DNA from: Taxawa tesnikishii (nom. ined.)
Lineage: Eukaryota; Ascomycota; Dothideomycetes; Dothideales
NCBI GenBank assembly: GCA_030247885.1
Contig: JAPDRO010000014.1
Coordinates: 248,001 to 312,000, forward strand
DNA: 64,000 nt
Direction: 5' to 3'
Shown here: in pieces, positions 23,115 through 36,576 of the stretch
Position numbering within the stretch: the first letter of the stretch is position 1
Layout: each line of letters begins with the position of its first letter
Position numbers and translations under genes: made by a program
The notes under the pieces: generated by a model
Seen by the model: only the letters and a program-made list of their open reading frames with translations
Database searches by the model: none
Told to the model about the DNA's origin: nothing

Positions 23115-23530
23115 CACGTGGGTCCTTCTCGTCGATGCAAGTATTTTCTGGACGGTGGGTGCTGTTCCAATCTTGGACGGCTAGCGTCCCGGCCTCGCCG
23201 TGTGATGACTACTGGTCAACGAGAAGGCTGTATAATACAGAATAGTGTACAATATCAGATCTGCCCAACACACGAATTCCCTCCACACATTCGCCTATGA
23301 AGGCCATCGCGGCTCCCACGATGCGCGCTATTGCTGTGCTGCATATGATGTGACGCCTTCAACTGAGAGCAGTGAGCAGGCCCTCCAGTGTCGGTGCAGG
23401 CAAGTATTCCAGGGCCCAACCCAAGATGCCAGCGAATCGCTCCCGGATTCTGCAACGGGCATCTGTCAACATACTAGAGCCGTATAGTGGACCTTTCCTA
23501 GCCACCAAGATATGACCATTGAACTCTGAC
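23115..23530. other. Intergenic, between convergent genes
   Basis: This 416-bp stretch should contain the two facing 3' UTRs. No gene or repeat was seen. Confidence 0.5.
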
Positions 23531-24074
23531 TCAAGGCGCCCTCGTTTTCAACTGCACGCCGTGCCACTTCTTGATCTCTTCTCCGAGCACGCTATTGACG
23601 AGCCGGTGTTGCTTGATAACTGGCAGGCCCTTGAATTTCTCAGACACGATATCGAGAGCGTACATTGAGCCGCAGCCGCCGCTGACGTCCTGGACCTGAA
23701 AACGAGTTGTCAACACGCCTTTCATGTCTCGTTGTCATCGAAGACGAGGAACGACGGGGGATGGGGGAGGAGTTTACCTCGAGTTTGCTGGGTTTCAGTT
23801 CGGACTTGATCAGGTTGAAGATGTGGAGCTCGCGCTCGTCGAGGTAGTCCGGTGGTTCCGGCCCACTACTGCTGCTGCTGCTGCTGCTGCTCTCCGAGTA
23901 AAAACGCCGCGCGACTGGCGGACGTGCGGCGCTTGGTGTCCGGAAGGTGAGAGATGCATTCGCAACCGCAGTGAAGCGGCCAAGACGCCTGGAAGCAGTG
24001 GAGGGACATGCTGAGGTCGACAGGACGGAGAGGGAACGGCTCGCTTGCCTTAATACGGCTCTTGATGGTGCCAT
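23531..24074 (-). CDS. BOL3: BolA-family protein, mitochondrial (Bol3 type)
   Basis: Exons are 23778-24074 and 23531-23695, with an 82-nt intron (GTAAAC...TCAG), 153 residues. The N terminus is a presequence rich in Arg, Ser and Ala (MAPSRAVLRQASRSL ... ARRFYS), followed by a nine-Ser tract encoded by CTG-type repeats. The BolA domain (about residues 75-150) has the hallmark SGGCGSMY with the Cys ligand and VIKQHRLVNSVLGEEIKKWHG with the invariant His. The GGCG form resembles human BOLA3 and yeast Bol3, which help transfer 4Fe-4S clusters to lipoate synthase and other late clients. Bol1 is the alternative. No frame break is seen. Confidence 0.9.
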
Positions 24075-25888
24075 TGCGGTGATTGTTGTGTATACAGATT
24101 ATCTTCGCGCAAGCTGCTGTTCATCTCCATCTTCTCTACATCGACATCATCGTCCGCCTAGCTGACCAATCAGTTCGATTCACTTTCCGCCCCGGATTAT
24201 GCATTCCCATGATTTCTGGCCATGCGCAAGCGAAGTCTCGGTTCGTCGGCGAGAAGCGAACCTCACATGGTCCGAACGATAAGTACAAAGGTACATCCAC
24301 CACCGTCAGCTAATTTTTGTTGAGAGAGGACAAGAGACGACCAGGCCAACAACACAGCACAACCCTTGCCCCTCATGCTCACCCCGCCCAGTCCAAGATT
24401 ACGGAGTCTTGCACCGTATTGCGGCATGAGGCGCCCTCTTGCAGTCTGCAGGGACCTCGTCTAAGCGCTCAGAAACAGCCTTTTCTTTCCTAGAGGAGGA
24501 AGAGAAACACAACCGGAGTCTACATGTATAGAGCACGGCCCCTGACGGTACAACTCATCGCGTTTCGGCACTCCTGGTGCCGGAGTATGTGTGTTGGGCG
24601 CCGCACGAGCGTAGTTCGCTTTCGCCCAACGCTACTACTCCCGACCGCCCGCCACCGCCTAAAGCTTCAGCGGAACGGACAGAGTACCTCGATTCCTGCA
24701 AGCTGTCTATCCGTGCCGTATACCGAAGTGTAACCCTGCATATACTGCACCGACGATCCTTCTTGACACGCGTAAGAGGAAAAGATATATCCAGCCATAG
24801 ACCCTTGGACCCTTGGATTCCTGCAGCCATCCTGATTGTGGGGATTTCACATGTCAGAGGGGAAAAATTCAAAGTATGCGGTGTCAAACGGGCCAGAGCA
24901 GCAAATGAACGCCATTTGGGTTTATCCAGAGTATTCGACTGAAGCACCGAGTCGCCAGCCACATTCCTCCTGCTCCACACGCCAATCAGCCAATTGTAAC
25001 GTGTCCGTGTTGAGGTATGGCGGACTCGGCCTCTGGTCCTTCCTACCATGGCTTGCGGTGCGCTGCGATAATGCAACAAGGACCCACAGGTGCATGGAGA
25101 GACCTGGAGACTCCGCATGAGGAGCGCATCAAGTCTCGTCAGCAACGACAGTGACGGCGGCCCGCTCTCGCACACGAGTGGTTACCATGTTGGCTCTTGC
25201 AACGTAGACGTCCCAGGAGAACTCCCAATCAACGATGGCAATACCACGACCCTGAGGATCTCAGGATCTGGTCAGGATCTGCTGCTGGCCCGCTCGACGA
25301 ATCTGGTTGGGGACGAGCGAACGTTTTTCTGCTATGCAGGGTTCGCACGCAATGCAAGCCACAAGCGTGTAATCACGGACGCTTTGGCCTTGTTTGTTAA
25401 CTCAGAAGGACCAAAGAGTGGGTAAGTGAAAGCGTGCACGAGCGCTGATGAAGGACACATTGTTGTTTCTTGGAATAGCAGCAGCGGAGCTGTCCGTATG
25501 GAAAAGCCGTAAACAGACGCTCTGTACGGGACGTTGCAACTCATCCGCCAACGGTCAGCATTGAATGTCGTGCTTGTACGTACACTAACGAAACTCTGAT
25601 AAGCATAATCGTCTATCTCAAGCAATATTAGACATGAAAACATATTGCATGAGCCTTCCAGCGGTTCTAGTAAGCATTCATGTCGATCAGCATATTAAAC
25701 TCCGAAAAGGATACGTACCACGTACGGGTGGAATGACTAGATTGACGAGAGCCCGTTCCATGTTTCATACCCACCGGGCAAGCGCCTTAAACTCACTCCT
25801 GGCGTTTTCGAGCCGAGTCCTGACTCGACCTTCCGGATGTAGAATGTACAAAACGACTCCATACGCCGAACATCTGTTGATTGTTCTT

Positions 25889-25963
25889 GCCGTCTAGACG
25901 TCCGATCAACCGTTCAGTCAGACGGTGAGAAGAACAAAATACGCGGTTGAACGTCTAGACGGC
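25889..25963. repeat. Imperfect inverted repeat (hairpin-forming)
   Basis: The arms 25889-25912 and 25944-25963 are complementary: GCCGTCTAGACGT plus TCAACCG on the left match CGGTTGA plus ACGTCTAGACGGC on the right. The left arm carries a four-base bulge. The loop is about 31 bases. Each arm also contains the self-palindrome CGTCTAGACG. No flanking target duplication was noticed. Confidence 0.75.
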
Positions 25964-26664
25964 GAGAGTGGTGTCGCACAGTTTTCCTTCTCGCCAACAG
26001 CAGCGATCTTGAGCACGTTTCGCTTCCAAAGCTGGGGATACTGGGACTGGCGTCGTAGCACAAATGAGCACGTACAACTGCTGTGCCTCGCCCAACGCTG
26101 CCGTAGGATCATCAGATTGCGGAGAACGCATAGAGAACGCATGGTGTACGACGCAGGCGTACGTCGTGAGCATGGGAGGCTGTTAAACGCAAGTACACCC
26201 CTCGATCCCTGACATTTGAATTGGAACTCCGGGGGATACAGAGTGCAGCATGTGATTGTACGCTTCTCGCGGCCATCGTCGTCATCTTCGTAGGATCGTA
26301 CATTCTCCAAGAGACTCTCAAAAGAAAGGAAGGCGAGAGGTGATCTTCCTGTTGGGAATGGTTTGCAGCGTTCGCCAGACTCTAACTTCATCAACTGGGC
26401 TTACAGGCTCCCGCGTTATGTGCAGAGCTTGCGTCAACTTTCATGGAGTCCCCGGACCCACTCGCATGATCTGCCGGAGTCAAAGGGTCCTGTATGGGTC
26501 GTGGCGATGGGGTTGTACTGTGAATTCGCTGCAGCACCCCACCTTGATGTCTACTGCAAGACTGCCCAGCGAAAAAGACAATGTGAGCCTCTTGTGTGAT
26601 GGAAGAGTCGGGGTGGAACGAAATAGGACGTTCCTTGGCTTTGGCGTGACTTGTGCGTGACTGC

Positions 26665-26725
26665 CAAGGGTACTTCGGTGGTACTTGGGGAGGTACTTCG
26701 GGTGTTTCTCTGTGAGGCTTTGGGG
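26665..26725. repeat. Short direct repeats GGTACTT and GTGAGGCTT
   Basis: Three copies of a GGTACTTSGG-like unit lie within about 45 bp, followed by two copies of GTGAGGCTT. It is a simple local duplication in non-coding sequence. Confidence 0.6.
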
Positions 26726-29700
26726 GTTCCCGTGAGGCTTGACCGAGACATATACTTTGGTACTCGACGATGGAGACCGACAATTGCCGGAGGGCAACTG
26801 TGGGGAAAGCGATGCCGTGATATCCAGAGAGTCCTGTGTCACCTTGAGGCTATCTTTCGTGGCGCATTGTTTACGTTCTAGATCTGTGCATTGGATGTGG
26901 ACGGTCGAACCAAAAACACAGGCAGCCATGCCTTGTGGACAGAGCCATTCGCTGACTTAACTCGTTTGCGAGACATGGATCTAGCCACTGGTTTTATGCT
27001 GTGTATCGTTCTTTTGCATGAGTGTGTTTCCCAAGAGGAGTAAAGCTCTCCGAGCCGGACCATTTGTGCTTTGTCTCTAGAGGGAGTAGTACGGTCACGT
27101 TCGTGTCAATGTGATAACCGGATGCCAAATTGTTGCGTGTTTGGGTAACGGAGCATCTTCCTTACTCTGAGGTGTAATGCTCACCTGATGTCTTGGTACG
27201 CAGGGAGTGCTGGCTTGTCAGTTATGAAACGACCCCACCACCGACATACTACCCCGGATCATGCGGAAGTCAGCTTGATGCTCGAGTCGTAATGGGATTG
27301 TCCTCAAACTCCACCCTTGATAGAGTATGTGCTATTGATATGCCACTGCTTCGTCGGAGTCCGAGTGTGAAGTGTGCTAGAGAGCCACTAGGTGCCAGCG
27401 GTGTCCATCCATCTGACTCTGTGCCTGAAAATCTCCGCAACAAAGATCCGGGGATCTCCAGTTAGCCCCTCATAGTGGCTCAGCGGGAAGCGAGGGGCGA
27501 ACAGATTCCGCGCGGAGAAAGATGAAGCGGCCTTGGAACCGAAGCGACGTTTGCAACCGCTATCCCTGTACATCCCAGTTTACAGCTGACTGGAGGTCTT
27601 GGTGGCTTGCTGTTGGCCTGCTCATTTGTGAACGACAAGCGCAGTCGTGCAGCGGCCAAGAATTGGCCACGTTCCGACAGTCTAGGAAACCTGTTCCCCG
27701 CGAGCTTCCGTCCAACTACCATATCGGTGATGATTGGAAGGAAATGGACTCGATATAGCGTGGCGCACGATAATCCATCTGCCTACTGTACCAACTGTCG
27801 CTAGCCGGTTCCATCGCCATGCCAATTGATTCAGAAAAAGAGGAACAGACGTTGCTTGTCTGTAGTCAGCTTCCACGTTTGGAATGGGTTTCTCGGGGAC
27901 CGTTGCAAACGAAAACACACACTGCAATCGGGCAATCCATCATGAGAAACAAGATGCGAAAAACTCTAGTGAGCAGTGTCCAATCGGTTTGTACCAAGCC
28001 CTCCTCCGGAACCGGTTTATGCGCGTATGATTGCACGAGTCGTGAGAGATCAGGCGCAGGATTGCAATAGCTTAAAGTTTCCCGGCTGCGCACATCTTAA
28101 GGTGTCAGCGGGCGCGCTTGCCTGTTAGTGCGAACTCGTGGGAGCAAAATGCGACTCAGCAACACTGTTGTCAAATGTTGTTGTTCGTATGGCGATTACA
28201 TCGAGAGATGGATCCATGCCATGGTTGAACATGAGCGTTTGCCAACTTTGCTATCGACGATGACCACCGCATCATCGCTGATGCTGAAGACACTCTCCTC
28301 CACTCTCCAAGAGATGCGAAGCCATCAAGGGGTGGACTGGTCACGAAGTTGTTGTTTGGGCCGGCTCGTGCATGATACCGCCAACTGCGAACTCCGCAGA
28401 CGGGGATGGAAATGTAAGCAACAGTAAACATGCGGTGAGCATGTCCGTGTCGCGCCAGAAGACGCGCCGCACGCATAGGTAGGTATTTTCTGTTGGGCGG
28501 GCTGGGACTGTTATAGTCAGGCCGTTTTGGGGGACGCGCTCACGGGCTGAAAACACCGATACGTAGCAGTCTACAGACGAAGTGGGTATGTCGCGTCTAC
28601 CCACGTCGTGTTTTCTCCAAAAGTACGCACCGACGAGAACCATGATGCCACACGCCGGCGACGGAGAGCGTCTCCCCTTACCTGCATCTACTGACAGCCA
28701 AGGAGCTCGTGGGGCTGCTCCTTCTGCAACACGCTGAGGCTCCATCGTTAGACCACAGTAGTGTCCATAATTCTACGCTAACTTGGACAACAGCATGGGC
28801 TCGAAAATCATCCGCGGCGGCCGTTCCCCGCGTGAAGCTCACCAAGACGAGAAAAGCTGAGATCCCCTTCGAGATTGGCCTTGAGAACGAGTGCTATGCT
28901 ATGCGTATCGTCTCGGTACATATTGATCATGTAAAATAGCAGTAGAGCAAACATGAAAATATAGACAAGTACCTGAGGTACGTACTCCGCGAAACCCTAA
29001 ACGCGGAGATTGGAGATGCGAAATTCATGGACACGAGCCGTCAAGAATTGTTGACGACGAAGCTGATGACGGTATGGATAGTATCGCTTGCGGCGGCTTC
29101 TCCAACCAAAACATGGACAGATTTTTAGTGCGAAAGTGGATAGCGCGGATTTTGCCCGTCAGCGGCTGCGATGCTCTGATTGGCGTGAGCTTCTTCACGT
29201 ACGTTTCCGACAGGAATGTCCATCCTGCGACCGGCCAACTCCCAGTCAACCGTGTCGAACGCCGCAACGCAAGCAAAACAGGGGGACAAATGGCGAGCTG
29301 CTGCAGGATGCATTTGTCGAGATGGCATCGAGATATTCGACCGCCACACAAACGGCTATCTCGAGTTGCTGGGGGCACAGGCTGTTAACGCTGCAGTGCA
29401 AGCAGAGGAAACGCAACGCAACGCAACGTTATCAATGATTTCGACGTGGGTATCTCTCGAGGCGTCCTGATCCGGGAAGGTCGGCTGTTGCCCCTAACCA
29501 CATGCGGAAATGGCCTATGGCTTGCTCACTGCACTAAGCATGCAGCCGGGGGATCCAAGTGCATGGTACTTCCGGTCTCACGCAAAGATTGTGATGATGT
29601 ATGTACCCATACCGAGAACTAACGGCGCAATCGTAGGCCAATTTCACACGAAATGAGCATGGGCAGGGTATCGCCTTGAGGGAGCTGCTGGCTTGCCCAG

Positions 29701-30984
29701 TTGCAGTCGCGAAACGCGCCAATCAAACGCATCTCACATTCCTGCGTTGCTGTGCGTTGCTGTGTGCTGCTCTGGGTTTGCTTTGCCTCAAACGTTTCCG
29801 GCAGCCGAAGCATCAAAAACCAAGATTTGCGGTACATCGGTAGTCTAGCGTGTCTCTGGCTGGCCCGCACGCATGTTGTATGTAGGTCGATCGCCGCGTG
29901 CAGATGAGGAGATGAAAAACTGGCATTCCGCACCTTCTCATGTTCCTGTGGCTCAGCAGTTGACAGTTGGTTGTCACGCCCTTGTACCTCTCGTGTACCC
30001 GTCGTCGTACCTGTCCTGGTCGCTACCAAGTACCAGTGTCTCTCGAGTGCTTGGGCCGTTGCCGCTCCGCCATCCGCCGGCCGTGTTAAAGCTGCTGGTC
30101 TCCCCAACAAGCGCGTACACTGCACTCGTCAGCGCCACCCATTTGCTTCCCTGCGCGTGCTTGTCAAACTCTGGGAGACTGTGCTGCTGCATGGGGGTGG
30201 GTCTGTCTATTATCGATCCCCATCCTGCCGCCGCCTGGTCCATCCGTGAGTCGCGCGTCCGCCCACCCGCTCATCGCGGCCTTCAACCCTCGACACCTCC
30301 CTCAACACAAACAGCCCACCTGAACACCCAAAATTCTAGGCCTCTGCCAGCCTGTACCACGCACGACCACATCTTTTATCACTAGCTCGACCCTCTTCCT
30401 TTGCAAACATCTCGACGCGTTTTGACTCGAAACTCTTTTTGCGATTGACCGAGCTTGTTCTGCGTGGTCATTGTTCTTTCTTTGACCCTAACGGCTGCTG
30501 CGCTGCTTGTTGCTTTTTGCAGGTACGCTCTCGGTTGTAACACACCCAGAGCCTGGATCCTGCCTCCCCCTACTACACACGACATCCTGCGATATCCTGC
30601 GCAACGCTCTGAACCACGATCGAATCGTGAACAGAGGGTCTTTTGACTAAGACGACCTCCTGCCTTTGCTCTCTGCGACCAATTCGACACAGGCCGGCTT
30701 TGACTAGCTGTCTCGCTCGACTGTCGCACCCTCAGCACCTACTACATCCGACAGCACTCCCCGCGCTCGTCTTGTCCGCCTAGTGCAGTGCAGACGTTTT
30801 CTTTCACTGCAGCGCTTTCATATCTTTCCGTAAGTCCCTCGTGTTTCACTCTCGTTGTCAGAGCTCGCCTTTACCGTGACACAATTACTAATGCCTCACC
30901 GGCGTGTGCAGGTTACTGTGCCTCAGCAACACCACCTTTTAATGCTCACTACCTCCTGACAACTTCGACACATTGACCGCCGAG

Positions 30985-33267
30985 ATGCCTTACACTCCTC
31001 CGTCTCAGCAGTCGCCTGCGTCCTCCAAGCCCACCAGCCCGGTCCTGAGCCGTGCATCCTCATACAGCAACGAGAACCCATACCTACGGTCACCTTCGTC
31101 GCCCAGGCCGAACCTGCCCCGCTCAACATCCTCCACTGCCTACCTCCAAAGGAGCCGGCGCGGTCCGACTGCACGATTCGACATGGCCTCTCCCATCTCC
31201 CCGGACGAGACAAAGACTGGCGCTACCCACATTGAGAACACACTCCCAGCAAATGGTAGCATCCGTCAGTCACCGCCTCCGTTGAACAATTTGTTGATTC
31301 CCACAGGAGCCATAATATCCCCTCCAGACTCGTCGGAGAACTCGGATGGCGATGAGCCAGCATCCATCTCGAGAGGAACGGACGTGCGGAAAACATGGAG
31401 CGAATTGCACGAGGCAGTCAGGTCAATTGAGTTGAAGAGGGAGCCGTCCCCGTACGGACTAACGGTGTTGCGTTCCGAACAGAGTCCAACTCTGAGCCAA
31501 CAACCACCATTACCTCCCCTACAGCCCTTACACCAGAAGCACGGAAGATTTCTCACTCGAGGTCTTCGACTGAGATAGTTGTTCCCAGTGGTGGTATGAG
31601 CCTATCGGAGTCGCCAATCCAGACATCGGACGACAGCGAAGATGATGAGTTGCGGACGAAGCCGCCTCTTGTACGGAAGAAGTCCGGGGAACTCGTCAAA
31701 CCTGCCCTGCGGCCTTCATCAAGACGTCGGTATTCCAGTATGCCAGGTACTCCCACATACTCCAAGTCGGTGCATTTCAACGACAACGGCAATCAAACTC
31801 GTCACTTCCTCCAGGTGGACAAGCCTATGGCTGTCAGTGCCGGCTCGTCTCCTGTCGAAACATACGAAAGCGAGACGGAATACCCATTCCAGGACCGTAC
31901 ACCTGGCAAGGTGGAGTGGGATATCAAGCTTACCAACTTCCCAGAGGACACACATGAGAGGCGGTGTCAAGTTATTCGTGTCGAGCGAATCTTCTTGTCT
32001 GCGGACAGCAAGAGTTTGATCGGCACCGTTGCAGTGGCTAACCTTGCCTTCCAAAAACTCGTGGTCGCTCGGTTTACTCTGGATTACTGGAAGACAACCT
32101 CTGAAATTGTTGCCGACTACAACACCGACGTGCGTCGGCAACAGCCGGCAGACGGACTGGACAGGTTCAACTTCAGTATCAGGCTCGCGGACCAGGCCAA
32201 CCTAGAGAACAAGACTCTTCTGCTCTGCATCAGATACAACGTCAACGGCCAGGACTACTGGGACAACAACAACAACATGAATTATCAAATCGACTTTGTG
32301 AAGAAGCACCAGCCCCAGAGCACTGGTCGCTCAATGCCTCACTCTACACTTGGAGCACGCCCACTTAATGCCATCCCTCGCAGCAGGCACTCTTACAGCG
32401 GTGGAAACACACCTCCCAACTCCAACAGTCGGGGACGCACACCTTCCATCGATGATGACTTCATGTCGCGATTCGATAACAGCAGTTCTGCATATCACTT
32501 CGGTTCACCGAAGCAACTCATTGGCGAGTCGGGCTTGTCTCCAGCGAACTCGATCAAGCTGAAGCCACGCTCTAAGAGAAGCAACCTTCCAGCGGAGTTG
32601 ACGCCACCAGCAAAGAGTCTCGGTGGACGATACGACTTCGGTGCGTCTCTGAGTGCTGCTTTAACCTCCGCTCAAGACTCCCTTGGCAGAGAAAGCGGGC
32701 TTATGGGAAAGAAGGCACCGCAGAGCAATTCCGGCTACTTCAATCATGAAGTCACCAAGCAAAAGCCTACTACCGTGGCGGAATCCCCCATTGCTATCAC
32801 TACGGATCGTCCGGCCATGGGATCCGACCAATACAAGGATCTGGTCCAGAAGTTCTGCTACGTAGGTTCCCGCAGTCCAACCAGGGGGTAGAGGACGTTG
32901 CTAATCGGCACGCCAGTTTACTCCATCGACTCCTGGCAAGGTTTCCCCTCTGGCTACTGCCTCCGGATCCCAGGTCTCGAACACGGATGGAGCCCAGGAC
33001 AACGAGTCTGTCTCGGACTACAGCCTGGGTACTGGATCCAGCACACCCACTCCGCCCCAACGCTCTTCACCCATGCTCGACGGCGCCAACGATCGATTTG
33101 CTCTGTCGTCGAGCATGAGTCCTTTCGCCTCGCGATCTGCATCTCCGGCTCCTGTTACCGGTCATGATATAAGCTCAATGTCTGTGAGCTTTGGATATCC
33201 TTATCGGTATAACATGCGAGACGGCTATCTGTCTGACTCGGTTACTCCAACTGCGATCCGTGGCTGA
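30985..33267 (+). CDS. Protein phosphatase 1 regulatory subunit, glycogen-targeting (Gac1/Pig type, CBM21)
   Basis: Exons are 30985-32861 and 32917-33267, with a 55-nt intron (GTAGGT...CCAG), about 742 residues. An RVxF-type PP1-docking motif, KSVHFN, lies near residue 265. A CBM21 domain follows at about 310-435 (WDIKLTNFP, VRVERIFLSAD variant, YWKTTSEIVADY, VNGQDYWDNNNNMNYQ). The rest is Ser/Pro-rich disorder typical of this family. Such proteins bring PP1 (Glc7) to glycogen and control glycogen synthase. The start at 30985 gives MPYTPPSQQSPAS. The frame moves by one base at the four-C run 31448-31451, after which EPTTTITSPTALTPEARK continues naturally. A long C/T-rich leader precedes the gene, suggesting upstream UTR introns. 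Confidence 0.92.
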
Positions 33268-34362
33268 GCTTCGATCTGATATTGCATCTACCACTCTTAC
33301 GGCAATACTACGCCAACTCTCAACTCATCACCAAGCTGTGACGACTCTGATGCGAGAGACGTCGGAGCACGAGATGTGAGTTCACGTCTTAAATGAGGAT
33401 ATGCTAGGGCGGACGCCTCAATGGCATTCTTCGATTGTTTGCTGCTTACAGTCCGCACTTGGCTTATCAATTGCACTTTGAGCGTTTTCTTTCTGTTTCT
33501 TCTCCTTGTGTCAGTCCTTTCCGCAAGGCGTTCAGGCTGTCTGCGAACATAGACTGGCCGGCTTCGTTTGCATTTCTCGGGCCTGCCCGTTTGCTCGCTC
33601 CACTCCATTTTACCTTGGGGGTCTTCTTGGGTTGGCGGTTTCGATAAAAAAAGTGCTTTCCTGCCAGTTGTTTATGGGTCTGTTTAATTTCCTAACATTG
33701 CAGTGAGTTTGGTATCTTGGCTTGAGCATTCGCGTACGGACTACAGTCCCCGCACCTCTGCTCCTCTTTTCCTACTTCTCTTTCGGAATCGCGGGTTCTG
33801 TGCATACCGGCTAGGTGGGGTTGGAAGTCGTTTACATCCGGCTACGACACATGGCGGTGGGTTCGTTCAGTACATCTTGTTGATGAGCGACGCGAGTTTA
33901 TGTGTTCTTTGAAGTGGGCTTGTCAATACAAACGATGGCACATTGCTACGCAGCATACAGTAGCGTAGTATAAATCTTGGAATCCAGAAACTACTACCTC
34001 AATCATCTTCCCTTTTTGGATGTCGATGTCGAACCATTGCACGATGAAGCTATGGCGTGATTTGGTACACGGTGCAACTACCAAGCGCAGACTCGTGTAG
34101 TGTATGCTTGGCGATTAGCGCTGGAGTCTATCGCATCGCATCCCTCCCTCTCACTCCACAAGCCAAACGAACACCAGAGCACCCCGCACGTTCTGCACTG
34201 GAAGACCCCGGTCGAAAGAGAAAGAAGTGATTTACTTGCCCGGGGCGGTTCGATCAATCGTTCAGGATCTCCTCCAAACGTGGGTCGTGCTGCAGACGGA
34301 CCCCCAGGCCAGCGGAATAGAGAAACAGGGGAACCAGGCAACATCCCTCCAGCAAGTGTACA
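33268..34362. other. Intergenic, 1.1 kb
   Basis: T/C-rich sequence from 33420 to 33800 fits the 3' UTR of the PP1 subunit gene. The last 300 bp should be the promoter of the EBP gene. No coding signal was recognised. Confidence 0.5.
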
Positions 34363-35300
<938 letters not shown>

Positions 35301-36576
35301 AGTATCCGACAAGAGAACTGCTAATGCGTTGGTAGTGTGCGATTACTTTGAGCTTCGCACCTTTAGGTTTTACAAGCATGTGTATTCCTCTCAATCACGG
35401 CACATCAGTGGGAGACCATGACTAGAACTTTGTGAAACATACAGCAGCCGCCTGCAGACTCTTTCGTTTGCGTCTAAAGCGCGGGTTGGATAATCATAAA
35501 AGAACAATGAGTTAACGCCACCTGCGAAGGAGTAGAAGCAACTCCGGACCATCGTTTGCACGTATAGATACTTGTAGTGAAACTTCAGTAAAGCTGAAAT
35601 GAAGCTTACACGTAGGTGAGCATGGGCAACTGTTCACTTCCGACTGTCGATGGATAAGAGTAGTAGTAGTGCGGCTCTGCTATCTGTTGTCGTAGCCCAT
35701 CGACTCGCGCGTGATAGTCCATCACAAGTAGGAAGTCAGCAGAGCGATCGACGTAGTGGTGGACAACCAGGCGGTCCTGCGTCCTGTCGGCGAGCAAAGT
35801 AGTAATACTCTTCGACTCATTCTCTAATGCGCATGACGTTACATTATCCGGCGTCGCCGCGATGCTACGCTCACGAGACAGTAGCTCGTTACTTTGGCAC
35901 GGACTGTACGATTGATCGAGAGCCAGAGGAGCACGTGTCCTCCAAAGGGCGCACAGAGCGTTCATGCAGAAGATGCAAAAAGAGCGCACAAAAGGGGGAT
36001 ACGTCCTCAATCTCATCACGGGACTGTTTGCAATAGGGTAAAAAGGAGACCAGCACGACCGCCACCCAACATTATGTCCAATGAAGGATTCATAATAAAA
36101 GTATATCGCGATATGAACCGCGTGTTCCCATGGCTCCGACAGCGGTGTGACACTGCTCCTTCCAGGGGGTATACAACCGAGTACAAGCCGAATCCAAGAC
36201 AGTACCCAAAACGCCGCGTCCTAATCTGATTCTCCCCGTTATCGATGCACAGTTGTTCGTAATGCCATACATATGCGGCAGCTGACCAAAGCCGAATCGA
36301 GCGCCCTTTCTGGCTAGGGCTGAGGTTCGCAGTCCTGAGATAGGCACAACGCTCCGGCTGCAGTTTTGGCAGCCTTCTTTTTGTGGAGGTCTGTCAGAGC
36401 CGGGTCGCCTGGAGCGCGAGAAGTGGTTAGACTCAAGAGGCAGACGTGAACCATAGCGCTCTTCTGGGCGCAGTCGTAGCCCTCGCGCATGGCTGGACAG
36501 TCGCAGCTTTGACGATCCTCCCCATACGGAGGGCCCCTAGAGGAGGGATTGTCCACCTCCTCTTGCCTGGACCTCG
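35301..36576. other. Intergenic, 1.3 kb, between convergent genes
   Basis: No gene was recognised. Open frames are short (137 codons at most) and lack motifs. It should contain the 3' UTRs of the EBP and capping-enzyme genes. Confidence 0.5.

Larger units (their letters stand above)
24075..30984. other. Gene-poor 6.9-kb stretch
   Basis: I found no convincing gene on either strand. The longest open frames are 206 codons (24555-25175, minus), 170 codons (29873-30385, plus) and 158 codons (25918-26394, minus). None shows conserved motifs or plausible introns. Base composition is not AT-rich, so there is no visible sign of RIP. An imperfect palindrome (25889-25963) and short direct repeats (26665-26725) lie inside. 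From about 30200 the plus strand becomes C/T-rich, probably the long leader of the PP1 regulatory subunit gene. Non-coding RNA genes or lineage-specific genes cannot be excluded. Confidence 0.55.

Noticed and set aside
24075-30984. Transposon, LTR element or RIP-mutated repeat in the gene-poor gap
   Set aside because: No transposase or reverse-transcriptase motifs, no long terminal or inverted repeats, and no AT enrichment were seen.
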